This document shows positions 32,770 through 40,932 of a stretch of DNA of 51,960 nucleotides, piece by piece. The position numbers and the translations under genes were made by a program. The notes under the pieces were generated by a model. It was not told the origin of the DNA. It searched no databases and was given only the letters and a program-made list of their open reading frames with translations. The stretch comes from Acidovorax delafieldii (GTDB lineage: Bacteria > Pseudomonadota > Gammaproteobacteria > Burkholderiales > Burkholderiaceae_C): positions 133,947-185,906 of the forward strand of contig DFQQ01000027.1 of the NCBI GenBank assembly GCA_002377855.1, in the 5' to 3' direction. Each line of letters begins with the position of its first letter. Position 1 is the first letter of the stretch.

Positions 32770-33081
32770 ATGCACAGTGAAGTATCGGTCCGCTTGGCCG
32801 ACGACCAGGAGTTTCGTTTCGACCTCGCCAGCGCTGAACCCATGACGCACGAAGCCGGGCGCCGCTGGCTGGACGAGCAGTTCACCTCTCTGGATTGCGA
32901 ACCGCTGCGTGCCAGTGGCAAGGTGCTGCTGGCCGACAAGGTCTTGACGGTGGCCCAGGCCGCAGGCGCCACCTTGATGGCCCAACCTGATTGGGGACCA
33001 GCATTTGCCCGCGCTGCCAGTGCCGCATTGGCCAGACAGGTGGTGCGGGTGGACGTGCCCGCCATGGCCGTCACTTACTGA
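32770..33081 (+). CDS. Hypothetical protein
   Basis: A 103-residue protein starting MHSEVSVRLADDQEFRFDLA. Sequence composition suggests a small alpha/beta fold with a strand-rich start and an alanine-rich helix near the end (AFARAASAALARQVVRVDVP). No signal peptide or known motif is seen. The ATG is preceded by GATGAGGTAACCC, a usable ribosome site. It is 155 bases after aroG. It may share the aroG transcript, but a 7-bp inverted repeat (GATGGCC / GGCCATC) lies between them. I do not recognise a family. Confidence 0.6.
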   Translation: MHSEVSVRLADDQEFRFDLASAEPMTHEAGRRWLDEQFTSLDCEPLRASGKVLLADKVLTVAQAAGATLMAQPDWGPAFARAASAALARQVVRVDVPAMAVTY

Positions 33082-33199
33082 GCGTAGCCCGGCGCGTACT
33101 TGCAGGGCGCACGCGGCGCGTTCCTGTGCACCGGTTGTGCCGCTGCAAGACCCTTGCACCGCGCGGTGCTCTGTGCAATCAGGGCTTGGCATAAAAATG

Positions 33200-33232
33200 G
33201 CTGCTAGCGCTTGTAAATAAAGCGCAGGCAGC
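33200..33232. repeat. Short dispersed palindrome at the 3' end of mpl
   Basis: GCTGC (33200-33204) pairs with GCAGC (33228-33232), and AGCGCTT (33206-33212) pairs with AAGCGC (33220-33225). Read on the minus strand, the hairpin starts 8 bases after the mpl stop codon and is followed by ATTTTTAT. It may therefore serve as the mpl terminator. It belongs to the same sequence group as 13757-13781. Confidence 0.6.
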
Positions 33233-33240
33233 TATTATTT

Positions 33241-34671
33241 TTATAGCGTTTGATTGGCCAGCGTTTCGATCAGCCGGGCGTGTATGCCGCCGAAACCGCC
33301 GTTGCTCATGCACACCACGTGGTCTCCAGAGCGCGCGGTCTGGGTGATCTGGCCCACCAGTGTTGCAATGTCTGGCGCAGTTTGGGCGCGCTGGCCCGGG
33401 CCCACGCCCAGCGGGGCCAATGCGGCGGCGGCGTCCCAGTCCAGCCCCGCGGTGTGGCAGAACACCAAATCAGCAGGTTCCAGCGCCCATGGCAGCTGGC
33501 TTTTCATGGCCCCCAGCTTCATGGTGTTGCTGCGCGGCTCAAACACCGCCAGGATGCGTGCCTCGGCCCCCAGGCTGCGCCGCAGGCCATCGAGCGTGGT
33601 GCGCAGCGCGGTGGGGTGGTGGGCAAAGTCGTCGTAAACGGCAATGCCGCGCACGGTTCCGCGCAGTTCCATGCGGCGCTTGACGTTCTGGAACTGACCC
33701 AGTGCGGCCGCAGCCACGGCAGGGGTCACACCCACGTCCTGCGCCGCTGCGATGGCAGCCAAGGCGTTGAGCTGGTTGTGCACGCCGGTCAGCGCCCACT
33801 CCACCCGGGCCACTTTGCGGCCCTGGTGCAGCACATCAAAGGCCTGTGGGTTGCCTTCGGCGCTGAAGTCGCTCACGGCGGCGCCAAAGCTGCTCACCTG
33901 GCTCCAGCAGCCCGTGTTCAGCACGCGGGTCAGGCTTTCTTCCAGCCCATTGATCACCACGCGCCCTGAAGGGGGCACTGTGCGCACCAGGTGGTGGAAC
34001 TGGCGCTCGATGGCTGCCAGGTCATCAAAAATGTCGGCGTGGTCAAACTCCAGGTTGTTCAGTACCGCCGTGCGGGGCCGGTAGTGCACAAACTTGCTGC
34101 GCTTGTCGAAAAAAGCCGTGTCGTACTCGTCCGCCTCGATCACGAACAAAGGCCGTTGGCCCTGCGACCCGGGCCCTGGCTGGGGTCGCTGGGCCGCACC
34201 CAGGCGGGCAGAGATGCCAAAGTTCAGAGGCACCCCGCCAATCAGAAAACCGGGCTCCAGGCCAGCGCTTTCCAAAATCCACGCCAGCATCGATGTGGTC
34301 GTCGTCTTGCCATGCGTGCCCGCCACGGCCAGCACATGGCGGCCTTGCAGCACATGCTCGGCCAGCCATTGCGGGCCGCTGGTGTAGGGCACGCCTGCGT
34401 CCAGAATGGCTTCCATCAGCGGAAATTTAGGACTGCCATCGGCCAGCCGGGCGCGGCTGACCACATTGCCCACCACGTACATATCGGGCTGCAGGGTAAT
34501 CTGGTCAGCGCCAAAGCCCTCGATCAGGTCGATGCCCAAAGCGCGCAGCTGATCGCTCATGGGCGGGTACACCCCCGCATCGCAGCCCGTGACCTTGTGC
34601 CCTGCCTCGCGGGCCAGGGCGGCCAGGCCGCCCATGAACGTCCCGCAAATTCCGAGTATGTGTATGTGCAT
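33241..34671 (-). CDS. mpl: UDP-N-acetylmuramate:L-alanyl-gamma-D-glutamyl-meso-diaminopimelate ligase
   Basis: A 476-residue Mur ligase starting MHIHILGICGTFMGGLAALA. The N-terminal nucleotide-sugar domain is followed by the ATP P-loop GTHGKTTTT near residue 117, the central-domain stretch FVIEADEYDTAFFDKRSKFV, LNNLEFDHADIF, and the C-terminal domain starting around YDDFAHHPTALRTTLDGLRR. GTFMGGLA at the start is typical of Mpl rather than MurC. It recycles murein tripeptide by joining it to UDP-MurNAc in the cytoplasm. The gene stands alone on the minus strand; its probable terminator is the palindrome just beyond its stop. Confidence 0.95.
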   Translation of the reverse strand: MHIHILGICGTFMGGLAALAREAGHKVTGCDAGVYPPMSDQLRALGIDLIEGFGADQITLQPDMYVVGNVVSRARLADGSPKFPLMEAILDAGVPYTSGPQWLAEHVLQGRHVLAVAGTHGKTTTTSMLAWILESAGLEPGFLIGGVPLNFGISARLGAAQRPQPGPGSQGQRPLFVIEADEYDTAFFDKRSKFVHYRPRTAVLNNLEFDHADIFDDLAAIERQFHHLVRTVPPSGRVVINGLEESLTRVLNTGCWSQVSSFGAAVSDFSAEGNPQAFDVLHQGRKVARVEWALTGVHNQLNALAAIAAAQDVGVTPAVAAAALGQFQNVKRRMELRGTVRGIAVYDDFAHHPTALRTTLDGLRRSLGAEARILAVFEPRSNTMKLGAMKSQLPWALEPADLVFCHTAGLDWDAAAALAPLGVGPGQRAQTAPDIATLVGQITQTARSGDHVVCMSNGGFGGIHARLIETLANQTL

Positions 34672-34790
34672 GGCCGGGGATTCTAAGAGCCTGTGCGCGG
34701 AGAGCGGGCCCCGGCCTTGGCCCTGGTGCCCAAAGCCCGGCAAAGCGGATAAAGAAGCGGGGCTGCTTTATTGCGCGTTCAGGACAAAGC

Positions 34791-34840
34791 CCGCACCCCT
34801 GCGGTGCCGATGTCCCTTTGAAGAGGGGGCAGGGGTGCGG
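34791..34840 (-). terminator. 12-bp inverted repeat after the semialdehyde dehydrogenase gene
   Basis: CCGCACCCCTGC (34791-34802) and GCAGGGGTGCGG (34829-34840) are exact reverse complements with a 26-base loop. It lies 33 bases past the stop of the gene at 34874-36310 in that gene's direction. The trailing sequence (GCTTTGTCC) is only weakly T-rich, so it may be a terminator or a processing hairpin. Confidence 0.5.
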
Positions 34841-34873
34841 AAAACCGCACGGGGTGACAGCCCGGGTGGCCGC

Positions 34874-36310
34874 TTAAGCCTGGATGTAGGCCGTCTTCAC
34901 CGTGGTGTAGAACTCAGCCGCGTAGCGGCCCTGTTCACGCGAGCCGTAGCTGCTGCCCTTGCGGCCGCCAAACGGCACGTGGTAGTCGACCCCGGCGGTA
35001 GGCAGGTTCACCATCACCATGCCCGCCTGGGCGTGGCGCTTGAAGTGCGTGGCGTGCTTGAGGCTGGTGGTGGCAATGCCGCTGGCCAGGCCAAACGGGG
35101 TGTCGTTGGCCAGGGCCAGGGCTTCGTCGTAGCCCTTGACGCGCTGCACGCTCACCACGGGGCCGAAGATTTCTTCGCGGTTGATGCGCATCTCGGGCGT
35201 GGTTTCGGTGAACAGGGCGGGGCGCAGGTAGTAGCCGGGGGCGCCGTCGGCATTGGTGGCCAGGGCTTCGCCGCCATGCAGCTTGGCACCTTCTTTTTGG
35301 CCGATGGCGATGTACTCCAGGTCCTGCGCTAACTGGCGGTCGTCCACCACGGGGCCGATGTCGGTGCCGGCCTTGCGGGCATCGTCCACCTTCAAAGTCT
35401 TCATCTTCTCGATCATGGCGGCCACGAAGCGGTCGTGGATGCCTTCGGTCACGATCACGCGGCTGCTGGCGGTACAGCGCTGGCCGGTGGAGAAAAAGCC
35501 GCTGTTCAGCGCAGCGCCCACGGCCACGTTCAGGTCCGCGTCGTCCAGTACTACGAAGGGGTTCTTGCCACCCATCTCCAGCTGCACCTTGGCGCCACGG
35601 CCCACGCACGCTGCGGCCACACGCTTGCCGGTGCCGACGGAGCCTGTGAAGCTCACGCCCGCCACGCGGTCGTCTTCGAGCAGCACGGCGCCCACTTCGG
35701 CGCCACGGCCCATCACCAGGTTGAATACACCGGCTGGCAAACCTGCACGGTGAAGGATGTCGGCCAGCGCCCAGGCCGAGCCAGGCACCATTTCTGCGGG
35801 CTTGAACACCACGGTGTTGCCGTAGGCCAGGGCCGGGGCAATCTTCCATGCAGGGATGGCGATGGGGAAGTTCCACGGGGTGATCAAGCCGATCACGCCC
35901 AGGGGCTCGCGGGTGATTTCCACACCCACGCCAGGGCGTACCGAGGGCAGCACCTCGCCGCCGGGGCGCAGGGCCTCACCGGCAAAGAACTTGAAGATGG
36001 CAGCAGCGCGGCCCACTTCGCCAATGGCTTCGGGCAGGGTTTTGCCTTCTTCGCGGGCCAGCAGGTCGCCCAGCTCGGCCTTGCGGGCAATGATCTCGTT
36101 GCCCACGGCATCCAGGATGTCAAAGCGTTGCTGCGGGGTCGACAGGCTCCAGGCTGGGAAGGCGGCATGCGCTGCGGCCACGGCCTCCAGCGCCTGCTCT
36201 TTGCTGGCCACGGCGTAGTCGCCGATCACGTCGCGCGTGTCCGAAGGGTTGGTGTTTTGGTAAGTGCGGACGCCTTCGGTCCATTGGCCGCCGATGAGGT
36301 TGTGTTTCAT
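34874..36310 (-). CDS. Aldehyde dehydrogenase, probably 2,5-dioxovalerate (alpha-ketoglutarate semialdehyde) dehydrogenase
   Basis: A 478-residue aldehyde dehydrogenase. It has GLITPWNFPIAIPAWKIAPA (Rossmann start), GVSFTGSVGTGKRVA, LEMGGKNPFVV with the catalytic-base glutamate, and TGQRCTAS with nucleophile Cys279. NREEIFGPVVSVQRV and PFGGRKGSSYGSREQG complete the fold. The family resembles the group that oxidises 2,5-dioxopentanoate to 2-oxoglutarate. The keto-deoxy-glucarate dehydratase gene on the same strand makes exactly that substrate, so context supports the assignment. NAD versus NADP use is not read from sequence. The gene is the last of the minus-strand arm. Confidence 0.85.
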   Translation of the reverse strand: MKHNLIGGQWTEGVRTYQNTNPSDTRDVIGDYAVASKEQALEAVAAAHAAFPAWSLSTPQQRFDILDAVGNEIIARKAELGDLLAREEGKTLPEAIGEVGRAAAIFKFFAGEALRPGGEVLPSVRPGVGVEITREPLGVIGLITPWNFPIAIPAWKIAPALAYGNTVVFKPAEMVPGSAWALADILHRAGLPAGVFNLVMGRGAEVGAVLLEDDRVAGVSFTGSVGTGKRVAAACVGRGAKVQLEMGGKNPFVVLDDADLNVAVGAALNSGFFSTGQRCTASSRVIVTEGIHDRFVAAMIEKMKTLKVDDARKAGTDIGPVVDDRQLAQDLEYIAIGQKEGAKLHGGEALATNADGAPGYYLRPALFTETTPEMRINREEIFGPVVSVQRVKGYDEALALANDTPFGLASGIATTSLKHATHFKRHAQAGMVMVNLPTAGVDYHVPFGGRKGSSYGSREQGRYAAEFYTTVKTAYIQA

Positions 36311-36398
36311 GGTCAGGTGAGTGAAGTGAGAGGAAAAGACAGGCTGTGATGCGCCTGCAGTGGTTGGGCGCCCCGCAGCCGGGAAGAGGGGCGTTGGC

Positions 36399-37352
36399 TC
36401 AGTAAGCTGCGGAAACCAGCAGCCCTGTGCGCTCGAACGCCGCCAGGTTGTCCATCACCCGCTGGCCCATGGCTTGGCGGGTTTCGTGGGTGGCGCTGGC
36501 AATGTGCGGCAGCAGCACCACGTTGTCCATGCCCAGCAGGGCCTCAGGCACCTGGGGTTCGTTCTCGAACACATCGAGCCCGGCACCGGCAATACGGCCA
36601 TCTTGAAGGGCTCGAATCAGCGCAGCCTCATCCACCACCGTGCCGCGCGCCACGTTGATGAGAAAGCCCCGGGGTCCCAGCGCGTGGAGCACGGCTTCAT
36701 TGATGAGATGGCGGGTGGCTGGGCCGCCTGAAGTGACTACCACCAGAAAGTCGCACCAGGCGGCCAGATCGATCAGCGAAGGCTCGTGCGCCCAAGGCAC
36801 GCCGGCCACAGAACGGCGCGTGTGGTAGCGCACATCCATGTCAAAGCCCAGGCTGCGGCGGGCGATCGTTTGCCCGATGCGGCCGAGCCCCACCACGCCC
36901 ATGCGGGCGCCGCTGACCTTGCGGCCCAAACCAAAGCTGTTTCCGCCCAGCCGGGCCCATTGCCCGGCACGCACAAAGCGGTCGGCCTCGGCGGTGCGGC
37001 GGGCCACGTCCAGCACCAGGGCAAAGGCGGTGTCGGCCACGCAGTCGTTGAGCACGTCGGGGGTGTAGCCCACGGCAATGCCCCGGGCCTTCGCTTCGTC
37101 AACTGGCACTTTGTCCAGCCCCACGCCGAAGCTGGAGATCACCTTGACCTGCGGCAGAGCTGCCAGATGCTGTGCAGGCAGCCCAATGGCTGCACTGGTG
37201 ACCACCGCATCGAACTGCGCGCCGTGCGCGGCCAAAAACGCGGCCGGATCAGGCTCATCGGTGAGTCGATGCACGTTGTAGCGGGTGTGCAAAGCTTGCT
37301 CCAGCGCAGGCACCAATTTGCCTGCCTGGAGAATGCGGTTGAGCGTGTACAT
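36399..37352 (-). CDS. D-2-hydroxyacid dehydrogenase (hydroxypyruvate/glyoxylate reductase type)
   Basis: A 317-residue D-isomer-specific 2-hydroxyacid dehydrogenase. It has ISSFGVGLDKVPVDEAKARG, the NAD-binding GVVGLGRIGQTIARR, the INVARGTVVDEAALIRAL segment with the catalytic Arg, GLDVFENEPQVPEALL with the Glu, and the catalytic His in LLPHIASATHETRQAMG. It likely reduces hydroxypyruvate or glyoxylate; the exact substrate is open. It sits between the DUF4440 gene and the semialdehyde dehydrogenase gene, so it may be expressed with aldarate catabolism. The start at 37352 (MYTLNRILQAGK) is chosen by family length. Confidence 0.87.
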   Translation of the reverse strand: MYTLNRILQAGKLVPALEQALHTRYNVHRLTDEPDPAAFLAAHGAQFDAVVTSAAIGLPAQHLAALPQVKVISSFGVGLDKVPVDEAKARGIAVGYTPDVLNDCVADTAFALVLDVARRTAEADRFVRAGQWARLGGNSFGLGRKVSGARMGVVGLGRIGQTIARRSLGFDMDVRYHTRRSVAGVPWAHEPSLIDLAAWCDFLVVVTSGGPATRHLINEAVLHALGPRGFLINVARGTVVDEAALIRALQDGRIAGAGLDVFENEPQVPEALLGMDNVVLLPHIASATHETRQAMGQRVMDNLAAFERTGLLVSAAY

Positions 37353-37393
37353 GGAGTTGGGGGGAGGGCTGGTGCGTTGGCGTCGGCGGCGCT

Positions 37394-37861
37394 TCAGGCT
37401 GGACGCACGGCCTGGCGTGCAAGCAGCCGCCACTGACCACCTTCGTTCTGCCACACGGTCAGCACCTTGATGGTGACGTTGCCGGGAGTGCCCTTGTCGT
37501 TGGTAGCCCCCGACAGGGTGTGGCGCACCACGGCAACGTTGCCCGAGACGCTGATGGTCTGGTCCGAGAGGGTGATGGAGACAAAGTCGGAAGACTTGTC
37601 CAGCAGCGCAGCGATGAAGCTGGCTTGGGTGTCCACCTTGCCGCCCGAGTGCCCGTAGCTCAACAAGGGGCTGGTCAAGCCGGTGAGGGTGGCTTGGTCA
37701 GGGTCCACCATCGCGGCTCGCAGTTTCTCAACGACAGAAGCCACGGCTTGCTCTTCGGCAGAGGCCTGGGCGTGCGCCACCAGGGGCGCGGTTGCCAAGG
37801 CAGCGGCCAAGGTCACGCCTTGCGCGCAGCGCAGGGTCCAGCGGGAATTGAACGGATTCAT
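37394..37861 (-). CDS. Exported DUF4440/SnoaL-like protein
   Basis: A 155-residue protein with a signal peptide (CAQGVTLAAALATAPLVAHA, likely cut after AHA) and an NTF2-like domain. Features are EEQAVASVVEKLRAAMVDPD, LTGLTSPLLSYGHSGGKVDT, the strand-rich ISVSGNVAVVRHTLSGATND and KVLTVWQNEGGQWRLLARQA. This is the cone-shaped fold of the DUF4440/nuclear transport factor 2-like group. It is probably periplasmic with unknown ligand. It lies inside the minus-strand sugar-acid arm, 41 bases before the 2-hydroxyacid dehydrogenase gene. A gap of 276 bases with no recognisable gene separates it from the dehydratase gene upstream. Confidence 0.75.
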   Translation of the reverse strand: MNPFNSRWTLRCAQGVTLAAALATAPLVAHAQASAEEQAVASVVEKLRAAMVDPDQATLTGLTSPLLSYGHSGGKVDTQASFIAALLDKSSDFVSITLSDQTISVSGNVAVVRHTLSGATNDKGTPGNVTIKVLTVWQNEGGQWRLLARQAVRPA

Positions 37862-38137
37862 GGTTGTCTCCAGAGGATGGTGGTTGAAAAAGCAGAAAGC
37901 CCCAGAGATCCTCTGCTCCCACCCAGCGGCACGAGCGCGCTGCGGGTCGCGGTGGGCTGCGAGGCACAAAGCGCAACTACAGCTGCACCCATGGCCCGCT
38001 TTGCAGCGCCGAAGGCCGCCCCAGGCCGAAGGGCCACACGGCGAGATAGGTGCTGAGGACTCCTGAAGTCGGGGTGGCGCTGGAACCTGTTTGGAGGTTC
38101 GTGCGCCTTATGGTTATGGGATCTGCGTGGGTGTGGC

Positions 38138-39049
38138 TTATTGCGGGCCCAGAGGCGCCATCAGTGCGCGCAGCTGCTCGAATTCCTCGGGCTTCAGGTC
38201 CGACAGCGGAGGGCGCACGGGGCCTGCGCTGTGGCCGCTGATGGTGGCACCCGCCTTCACGATCGACACGGCGTAGCCTTCTCCCTGGTTGCGCAGGGCA
38301 ATGTAGGGAATGAAAAAGTCGCGAATGAGGCGGTCGCAAGTGGCGGTGTCGCCAGCGGCGTGGGCGTTGTAGAACTCCATCGCCGTCTTGGGGATGAAGT
38401 TGAACACGGCAGACGAGTACACGGGGCAGCCCATGGCCTTGTACGCACCGGCAAACAACTCAGCGGTGGGCAGGCCGCCCAGGTAGGCAAAGCGGTCTCC
38501 CAGCGTCTGGCGGATGCTGACGAACTTCTCGATGTCGCCAAAGCCGTCCTTGAAGCCGATGAGGTTGGGGCAAGTGTCGGCCAGCACTTGCAGGCTGGCA
38601 GGGGTCAGGCGGCAGCCGCCACGGTTGTAGACCACCACGCCAAACTTCACGCTCTTGCACACGGCTTGCACGTGGGCGACCAGGCCTTCCTGGCTGGCTT
38701 CAGTCAGGTAGTGGGGCAGCAGCAAAATGCCTTGGGCGCCCAGGCGTTCGGCTTCTTGGGCGTATTTGATGGCCAGTGTGGTGCCGCCGCCCGCGCCCGC
38801 GATGATGGGCGTGCGGTTCTTGCAGGTGTCCAATGCGACCTTGATCACTTCGCTGTATTCGCCGGGCTCCAGGGAGAAAAACTCGCCGGTGCCGCCCGCT
38901 GCAAACAGGGCCGACGCGCCGTAGGGCTGCAACCACTCCAGGCGGTCAGCATAGGGCTTGGGTGCAAAGCGCAGGTTGGCGTCAAAGTCGGTCAGGGGAA
39001 AGGACAGCAGGCCAGACTGCAACACGCTTTTGAGATCTTGAGGGGACAT
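38138..39049 (-). CDS. kdgD: 5-dehydro-4-deoxyglucarate dehydratase
   Basis: A 303-residue member of the DHDPS/NAL aldolase superfamily. The substrate loop is AAGGTGEFFSLEPGEY, the Tyr is in VVYNRGGCRL, and the Schiff-base Lys167 is in GFKDGFGD. The whole matches KdgD, which decarboxylates and dehydrates 5-dehydro-4-deoxy-D-glucarate to 2,5-dioxopentanoate. The following semialdehyde dehydrogenase gene on the same strand supplies the next step to 2-oxoglutarate. A palindrome at 39133-39156 upstream resembles a site before the divergent uronate dehydrogenase gene, suggesting shared control by the FadR-type regulator. Confidence 0.93.
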   Translation of the reverse strand: MSPQDLKSVLQSGLLSFPLTDFDANLRFAPKPYADRLEWLQPYGASALFAAGGTGEFFSLEPGEYSEVIKVALDTCKNRTPIIAGAGGGTTLAIKYAQEAERLGAQGILLLPHYLTEASQEGLVAHVQAVCKSVKFGVVVYNRGGCRLTPASLQVLADTCPNLIGFKDGFGDIEKFVSIRQTLGDRFAYLGGLPTAELFAGAYKAMGCPVYSSAVFNFIPKTAMEFYNAHAAGDTATCDRLIRDFFIPYIALRNQGEGYAVSIVKAGATISGHSAGPVRPPLSDLKPEEFEQLRALMAPLGPQ

Positions 39050-39132
39050 CTTCAGGCTCCGTAGGAATTGAGAAAGGGGAGATTCCTGGACGCAGGCCCG
39101 CAGTGACCGGGCGTCAGGAACACGAAAAACAC

Positions 39133-39156
39133 ATGTTGTATGTCATCGTACAACAT
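39133..39156. promoter_or_regulatory. Putative operator upstream of kdgD
   Basis: ATGTTGTA (39133-39140) and TACAACAT (39149-39156) are perfect inverted arms with an 8-base spacer. Each half extends toward GTTGTANGNCANC, matching the site at 40047-40059 at 10-11 of 13 positions. It lies 84-107 bases before the kdgD ATG and is a candidate site for the adjacent FadR-type regulator. Confidence 0.6.
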
Positions 39157-39263
39157 GAATCCAAAAAAAGCGTGCGGGTTACTACTGATGAAGGCGACGT
39201 GCCCAGGGTGTCTCAGAAGAGAAGCGCGTTGGTGCGCAGCGCCTCTTTCCCCAGGCGGACGAG

Positions 39264-39992
39264 TCAAGTGGCTTCGGCCTGGGCGCGACGGCGGCGTTCG
39301 CGGCTGTTGGCCAGGTGGGTGCGCATGGCAGCGCGAGCGGCATCGGGGTCCTGTCCCACGATGGCATCAAAAATGTTCTCGTGCTCGCCATTGACGCGGC
39401 GCAGGTACTGGCGGCGTTCGTCATTTTGGTCATCGGCGCTTTGCAGCCGGGCGCGGGGAATGATCATGCTGCCCAGGGTGCTCATCAACTCGGTGAAGTG
39501 GCTGTTTTGCGTCGCACGCGCAATCTCCAGGTGGAACTGGAAGTCTGCAGCCACGGCGTCGCGGCCTTCGTCCACCGCCTGCGCCACTGCGTTGAGTGCC
39601 TGTCGCATGGTGCTCAGGTTGGCCTCGGTACGGCGTTGGGCGGCCAGGGCGGCAGCCTCGGTTTCCACGCCAATGCGCAGTTCCAGCACGGCAATCACGT
39701 CGCGCAGGGTGCTGAACTGCTCGGGGGTGATCTTGAAGCCCGGGTTTTGCCCCATGCCCAGCACAAATGTGCCTATGCCGTGGCGGGTCTCCACCAGTCC
39801 AGACGCCTGCAACTTTGAAATCGCCTCGCGCACCACTGTGCGGCTCACATCAAACTCGCCCATGATGGCTGCTTCGGTGGGGAGCTTGTCTCCCACGGCC
39901 AGTCGGCCATCGCGGATGCGGTCGCCCAGTGAATCCACCAGCTCCAAAGCCAACGTTCGTGGTTTGCGGCGGAGAGTGGTTTCTGTGTTCAT
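39264..39992 (-). CDS. FadR-subfamily GntR transcriptional regulator
   Basis: A 242-residue regulator. The N-terminal winged helix (about 10-80) has LALELVDSLGDRIRDGRLAV, LPTEAAIMGEFDVSRTVVRE, AISKLQASGLVETRHGIGTF. The C-terminal FCD ligand domain (about 95-230) has LRDVIAVLELRIGVETEAAA with metal/ligand-type residues, DFQFHLEIARATQNSHF and NGEHENIFDAIVGQDPDAAR. Members usually repress sugar-acid operons and release DNA on binding a uronate or its product. It lies between the two arms it likely controls and is divergent from the uronate dehydrogenase gene. It may repress itself via the 40047-40059 palindrome. Confidence 0.92.
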   Translation of the reverse strand: MNTETTLRRKPRTLALELVDSLGDRIRDGRLAVGDKLPTEAAIMGEFDVSRTVVREAISKLQASGLVETRHGIGTFVLGMGQNPGFKITPEQFSTLRDVIAVLELRIGVETEAAALAAQRRTEANLSTMRQALNAVAQAVDEGRDAVAADFQFHLEIARATQNSHFTELMSTLGSMIIPRARLQSADDQNDERRQYLRRVNGEHENIFDAIVGQDPDAARAAMRTHLANSRERRRRAQAEAT

Positions 39993-40018
39993 GTCTCGGT
40001 GTTATCCCTATGTCAGTT

Positions 40019-40091
40019 CGTGGTACCACGTAGTACATTGCATTTCGTTGTACGACAACTGATGACGTTCAACTATCAACAGTGCCACTGT
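40019..40091. promoter_or_regulatory. Operator region between the FadR-type regulator and udh
   Basis: Three palindromes lie in 73 bases: CGTGGTACCACG (40019-40030), GTTGT-ACG-ACAAC (40047-40059) and ACAGTG-C-CACTGT (40079-40091). The middle one shares its half-site with the palindrome before kdgD and is the best regulator-site candidate. The others may be part of promoters or secondary sites. Confidence 0.55.
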
Positions 40092-40113
40092 ACCAAGAAC
40101 CCGCCGAATTGCC

Positions 40114-40932
40114 ATGCCCAGCCACCCGACGTCGATCCGATTCAACCGCATCCTGCTCACCGGCGCTGCCGGTGGACTGGGGCGCGAACTGCGTACCCGC
40201 CTGAAGGCTTACTGCACCACGGTGCGGCTGTCGGACATTGCCGATCTGGGCAAAGCCCACGCAGGCGAAGAGCTGTGCCCCGCCAAGCTGGAAGACGCGG
40301 CTGCCGTGCATGCCTTGCTACAGGACGTGGACACCGTAGTGCACCTGGGGGGCGTCTCCACCGAGCAGCCCTGGGAGCCCATTTTGCAGGCCAACATCAT
40401 TGGGGCCTACAACTTGTACGAAGCAGCGCGCAAACAGGGCGTCAAGCGCATTGTGTTTGCCAGCTCCAACCATGTGACGGGTTTCTATCGCCAAGATGAG
40501 GTCGTGGGGTTGCGCGACCCAGCCCGGCCCGACGGGCTGTACGGCCTGTCCAAAGCCTTTGGCGAGGACCTGTCGCGTTTTTACTTTGACCGCTACGGCA
40601 TCGAGACCGTCTGCCTGCGCATTGGCTCGTCTTTCCCCGAACCGCGCAACCGCCGCATGCTGGCCACATGGATGAGCTACGACGACTTGGAGCGCCTGGT
40701 GGTGGCCAGCCTCACGGCGCCAGTGGTGGGCCACAGCATCATCTATGGCATGGGCGACAACACCACCACTTGGTGGGACAACACCCTGGCGCGCCACATT
40801 GGCTACCGCCCGCAAGACAGCTCTGAGCCTTTTCGCGCCAAGATCGAAGCCGCTGATCCGGCGCCCGACATGGCTGATCCGGCCGTCATCTTCCAGGGCG
40901 GCCCCTTCGTGCGCACGGGGCCTTTCGAATGA
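40114..40932 (+). CDS. udh: NAD-dependent uronate dehydrogenase
   Basis: A 272-residue extended SDR. It has the cofactor motif LLTGAAGGLG near residue 14, HLGGVSTEQPWEPILQANII, FASSNHVTGFYRQDE, catalytic Tyr143 and Lys147 in YGLSKAFGED, and IGSSFPEPRNRRMLATWMSY, DNTTTWWDN. These stretches correspond closely to characterised bacterial uronate dehydrogenases, which oxidise D-galacturonate and D-glucuronate to the aldarolactones. It is first of a plus-strand unit; the lactonase gene overlaps its stop by four bases (ATGA). Control by the FadR-type regulator is likely from the palindromes upstream. Confidence 0.93.
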   Translation: MPSHPTSIRFNRILLTGAAGGLGRELRTRLKAYCTTVRLSDIADLGKAHAGEELCPAKLEDAAAVHALLQDVDTVVHLGGVSTEQPWEPILQANIIGAYNLYEAARKQGVKRIVFASSNHVTGFYRQDEVVGLRDPARPDGLYGLSKAFGEDLSRFYFDRYGIETVCLRIGSSFPEPRNRRMLATWMSYDDLERLVVASLTAPVVGHSIIYGMGDNTTTWWDNTLARHIGYRPQDSSEPFRAKIEAADPAPDMADPAVIFQGGPFVRTGPFE

